From contig CAYJRR010000115.1 of the NCBI GenBank assembly GCA_964372275.1, positions 1 through 14,328 on the forward strand: DNA of 14,328 nt, written 5' to 3'. This document shows, piece by piece, positions 12,972-14,328 of this stretch (positions are counted from its first letter, which is position 1; every line of letters begins with the position of its first letter). The notes below the pieces were generated by a model that had not been told where the DNA came from, made no database searches, and saw nothing but the letters and a program-made list of their open reading frames with translations. Source of the stretch: CAYJRR01 sp964372275 [NCBI: uncultured bacterium] (lineage in GTDB: Bacteria; CAYJRR01). The translations under genes and the position numbers were made by a program.

Positions 12972-13283
12972 ATGCCCGCCTTCTGCGTCGCGAAGGAGAA
13001 GGACCTCGCCGACGGCGCGCTCCGCGCCGTGTCGGCAGGGGGGCATCGAATCGCGCTCCTCCGTCTCGGATCGACCGTCCACGCCATCGACGACCGCTGT
13101 CCGCACGCCGGCGGCCCCTTGAGCGAAGGGGCGGTCGAAGGGGGGCTGGTTCGCTGCCCCTGGCACGAGCGCCGCTTCGATCCGCGGACCGGCGCCTGCG
13201 CCGACCACGAGCGCACCCGGCCGGTCGCCTGCTATCCGACGCGCGTCGAATCGGGCGACGTCTGGGTCGACCTCCCGGACTAG
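12972..13283 (+). CDS. small Rieske-type [2Fe-2S] ferredoxin
   Basis: This 103-residue soluble protein is a complete stand-alone Rieske domain. The cluster ligands are Cys43 and His45 in CPHAGGPL, and Cys62 and His65 in CPWHERRFD, with the usual 16 residues between the pairs. RFDPRTGAC (68-76) and the last strand SGDVWVDLP (94-102) are typical of NirD-like or dioxygenase-ferredoxin-type proteins. It lacks the usual Gly-Trp after the second His (Glu-Arg here). No oxygenase or nitrite reductase is adjacent, so its electron partner is unknown. The long frame upstream of the ATG shadows asd and other genes. Its stop codon overlaps the convergent histidine kinase stop in CTAG. Confidence 0.92.
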   Translation: MPAFCVAKEKDLADGALRAVSAGGHRIALLRLGSTVHAIDDRCPHAGGPLSEGAVEGGLVRCPWHERRFDPRTGACADHERTRPVACYPTRVESGDVWVDLPD

Positions 13284-13990
13284 GCGATCGGGAGCGACAG
13301 GCGAACCGTCGTCCCCTGCGGGCCCGTGGAGACGACGTGCACGTCGCCGCCGTGGAGTCGCGCCACGCGGCGCGCGAAGGTCAGGCCGAGGCCCAGGTGG
13401 CCCTGCTTGGTGCTGAGGAACAGCTCGAACGCCCGCTCCTTCGGCTCGAGCTCGATCCCGGGGCCGCGGTCGGCGACGTCGATCCGGAGCGTCCCGTCCT
13501 CCGCGCGCGCCTCGACGGTCGCCTTCGCGGAGGAGGTTTCCAACGCATTCCGTAAGAGCTCGGCCAGGGCCGATTCGAGCAGGTCCGGATTGCCGACGAC
13601 CGCCGGCAGCGGGCCGCCCGGGGTCGAGAGTTCGATCCGGTCGGCGCCGTTCCCCGCCCGGATCCGGGCCAGCGCCCCTTCGAGGATCGAACCGGCCGCC
13701 GCCGTCCGCGACTCGACCACCGCCGCCCCGACGTAGCGCTGGAAGTCGCCGGCGATCCGGTCCAACCGATCGACCTCGGACTGAAGGCTCTTGAGCGCGC
13801 GCGCGTGGAGCGCCTCCTTGCCCGGCTTCGGCTGCGAGACCGACGCCAGGAGGTCGGCGTTGAGCGCCAGCGAGTTGAGCGGCGTGCGCAGCTTGTGGAC
13901 CAGGCGATCGACGTCGTGGACGAGCGCCGTCCGCGCCTCCCCCTCCGCCCCCGCGGGCCCACCCGACGTGAACTGCTCACCGAACCGCAC
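13280..13990 (-). CDS. sensorless histidine kinase (HisKA + HATPase)
   Basis: This 236-residue protein is predicted to be a cytosolic autophosphorylating kinase without a transmembrane or sensor domain. The phospho-acceptor is His32 in VHKLRTPLNSL (31-41). The ATPase domain has the N box ELLRNALETS (144-153), the G1 box DRGPGIE (174-180), FELFLSTKQGHLGLGL (188-203) as F and G2 boxes, and a final GTTVRLSLP strand (226-234). The GTG start at 13990 is supported by a promoter ending 8 nt upstream. No response regulator is adjacent, so it is an orphan that must partner elsewhere, or it senses through its 25-residue N-terminus or a bound protein. It is convergent with the Rieske gene and divergent from the POTRA gene. 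Confidence 0.9.
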   Translation of the reverse strand: MRFGEQFTSGGPAGAEGEARTALVHDVDRLVHKLRTPLNSLALNADLLASVSQPKPGKEALHARALKSLQSEVDRLDRIAGDFQRYVGAAVVESRTAAAGSILEGALARIRAGNGADRIELSTPGGPLPAVVGNPDLLESALAELLRNALETSSAKATVEARAEDGTLRIDVADRGPGIELEPKERAFELFLSTKQGHLGLGLTFARRVARLHGGDVHVVSTGPQGTTVRLSLPIA

Positions 13991-13998
13991 GGCCGCTT

Positions 13999-14027
13999 CC
14001 GTTAGCCGATGCCCGGTGCGCCGTCAA
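13999..14027 (-). promoter_or_regulatory. putative leaderless promoter of the histidine kinase
   Basis: On the minus strand TTGACG (14027-14022), a 17-nt spacer and TAACGG (14004-13999) are followed by 8 nt and the GTG at 13990. The -35 is the best in the window (five of six bases) and the spacing is ideal. The -10 lacks the final T. It overlaps the 5' end of the divergent POTRA gene. Confidence 0.5.
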
Positions 14028-14328
14028 CCGGCGTGACCACGAAAAGCCTCGGAACGTCCGTGCGAACCGTTCGCATCGCCTTCACCGCCGCCGCGCTGTG
14101 CGCCGCCTGCGCGGCCGCGCGGCCGCCCCCCTCCGTGCTCATGCCGGCGCTTCCCACGCGCCCGCTCGTCACCGCGGTCGAGTTCGTCGGGGACCGGTCG
14201 GTTCCGGAACGCCGCCTGCGCGCCGCGATCCGGACCGAATCGCCGGGTCCCTTCGGCCGGCCCCGGCCGTTCGATCCGGACCTCGCCGAAGAGGACGCCA
14301 AGCGGATCGAGCGCTTCTATCGGGCGCG
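14009..14328 (+). CDS. partial Omp85/BamA-family-like POTRA protein (5' end only)
   Basis: The gene runs off the right edge; 106 residues are visible. A signal-like segment VRTVRIAFTAAALCAAC (18-34) is followed by a Pro-rich linker and then a POTRA-like unit: VTAVEFVGDRSV (54-65), RLRAAIRTESPGPF (68-81) and FDPDLAEEDAKRIERFYRA (88-106). The pattern V-x-V-x-F-x-G, x-L-x-x-x-I, then D-x-x-x-I-x-x-x-Y matches the N-terminal POTRA of outer-membrane assembly proteins (BamA/TamA). The start is uncertain. The ATG at 14009 is the most upstream. The GTG at 14033 or at 14060 would place the signal peptide closer to the N-terminus, and 14060 has GGAA just upstream. It is divergent from the histidine kinase. 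Confidence 0.72.
   Translation, partial: MPGAPSTGVTTKSLGTSVRTVRIAFTAAALCAACAAARPPPSVLMPALPTRPLVTAVEFVGDRSVPERRLRAAIRTESPGPFGRPRPFDPDLAEEDAKRIERFYRA

Noticed and set aside
1-14328. CRISPR array, insertion sequence, integrase or att-site signature
   Set aside because: No regularly spaced direct repeats, transposase motifs or terminal inverted repeats were seen. The tmRNA 3' end is a common integration site, but the flanking sequence is outside the window.

Overview
The window is very GC-rich and densely coded, with no stretch over about 130 bases lacking a gene. A partial protein at the right edge looks like a BamA-type POTRA protein, and several products carry lipoprotein-like signals, so the source is most likely a diderm bacterium. 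High GC, an archaeal/fungal-type aspartate-semialdehyde dehydrogenase and mostly Shine-Dalgarno-free starts would fit lineages such as Acidobacteriota, Gemmatimonadota, Myxococcota or Deinococcota, but the sequence alone does not settle the phylum.

Layout, left to right. (1) A one-piece tmRNA (ssrA, minus strand) that lacks only its last base. Its tag reads AADAEYALAA. (2) A minus-strand pair: a lipoprotein esterase with an N-terminal E-set domain, then a class I methyltransferase. (3) A divergent plus-strand pair of paralogous proteins (2532-4633), each a cyclic-nucleotide-binding-like domain joined to a small membrane domain. (4) Facing it, a minus-strand tandem pair of paralogous DUF6065-like proteins (4641-6281). 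(5) Plus strand: an alpha/beta hydrolase and an M50-type membrane metallopeptidase. (6) A convergent gap holding interleaved inverted repeats (7902-7956). (7) A minus-strand run: a triple E-set lipoprotein, a HEAT-like helical protein, smpB and a small Imm-5-like protein; the last three overlap at their start and stop codons. (8) Plus strand: asd and a Rieske protein. (9) A sensorless histidine kinase (minus) converging on the Rieske gene, and the partial POTRA gene (plus).

Functional links. ssrA and smpB encode the RNA and protein halves of trans-translation, the rescue system for stalled ribosomes. They lie 8.2 kb apart on the same strand with opposite-strand genes between them, so they are transcribed separately. 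The two cyclic-nucleotide-like membrane proteins look complementary: the first keeps a His-rich and Asp-Glu membrane motif but lacks the phosphate-binding Arg, while the second keeps that Arg but lacks the membrane motif. They probably act together.

Regulation. At five genes that probably begin transcripts, a -10-like hexamer ends exactly 8 nt before the start codon with no Shine-Dalgarno sequence, which points to leaderless transcription. A sixth site (2516-2522) is a symmetric -10 that could serve two divergent genes at once. The candidate new biology is the complementary membrane sensor pair, the adjacent tandem DUF6065-like pair and this promoter architecture; no classical defence system, CRISPR array or mobile element was seen.
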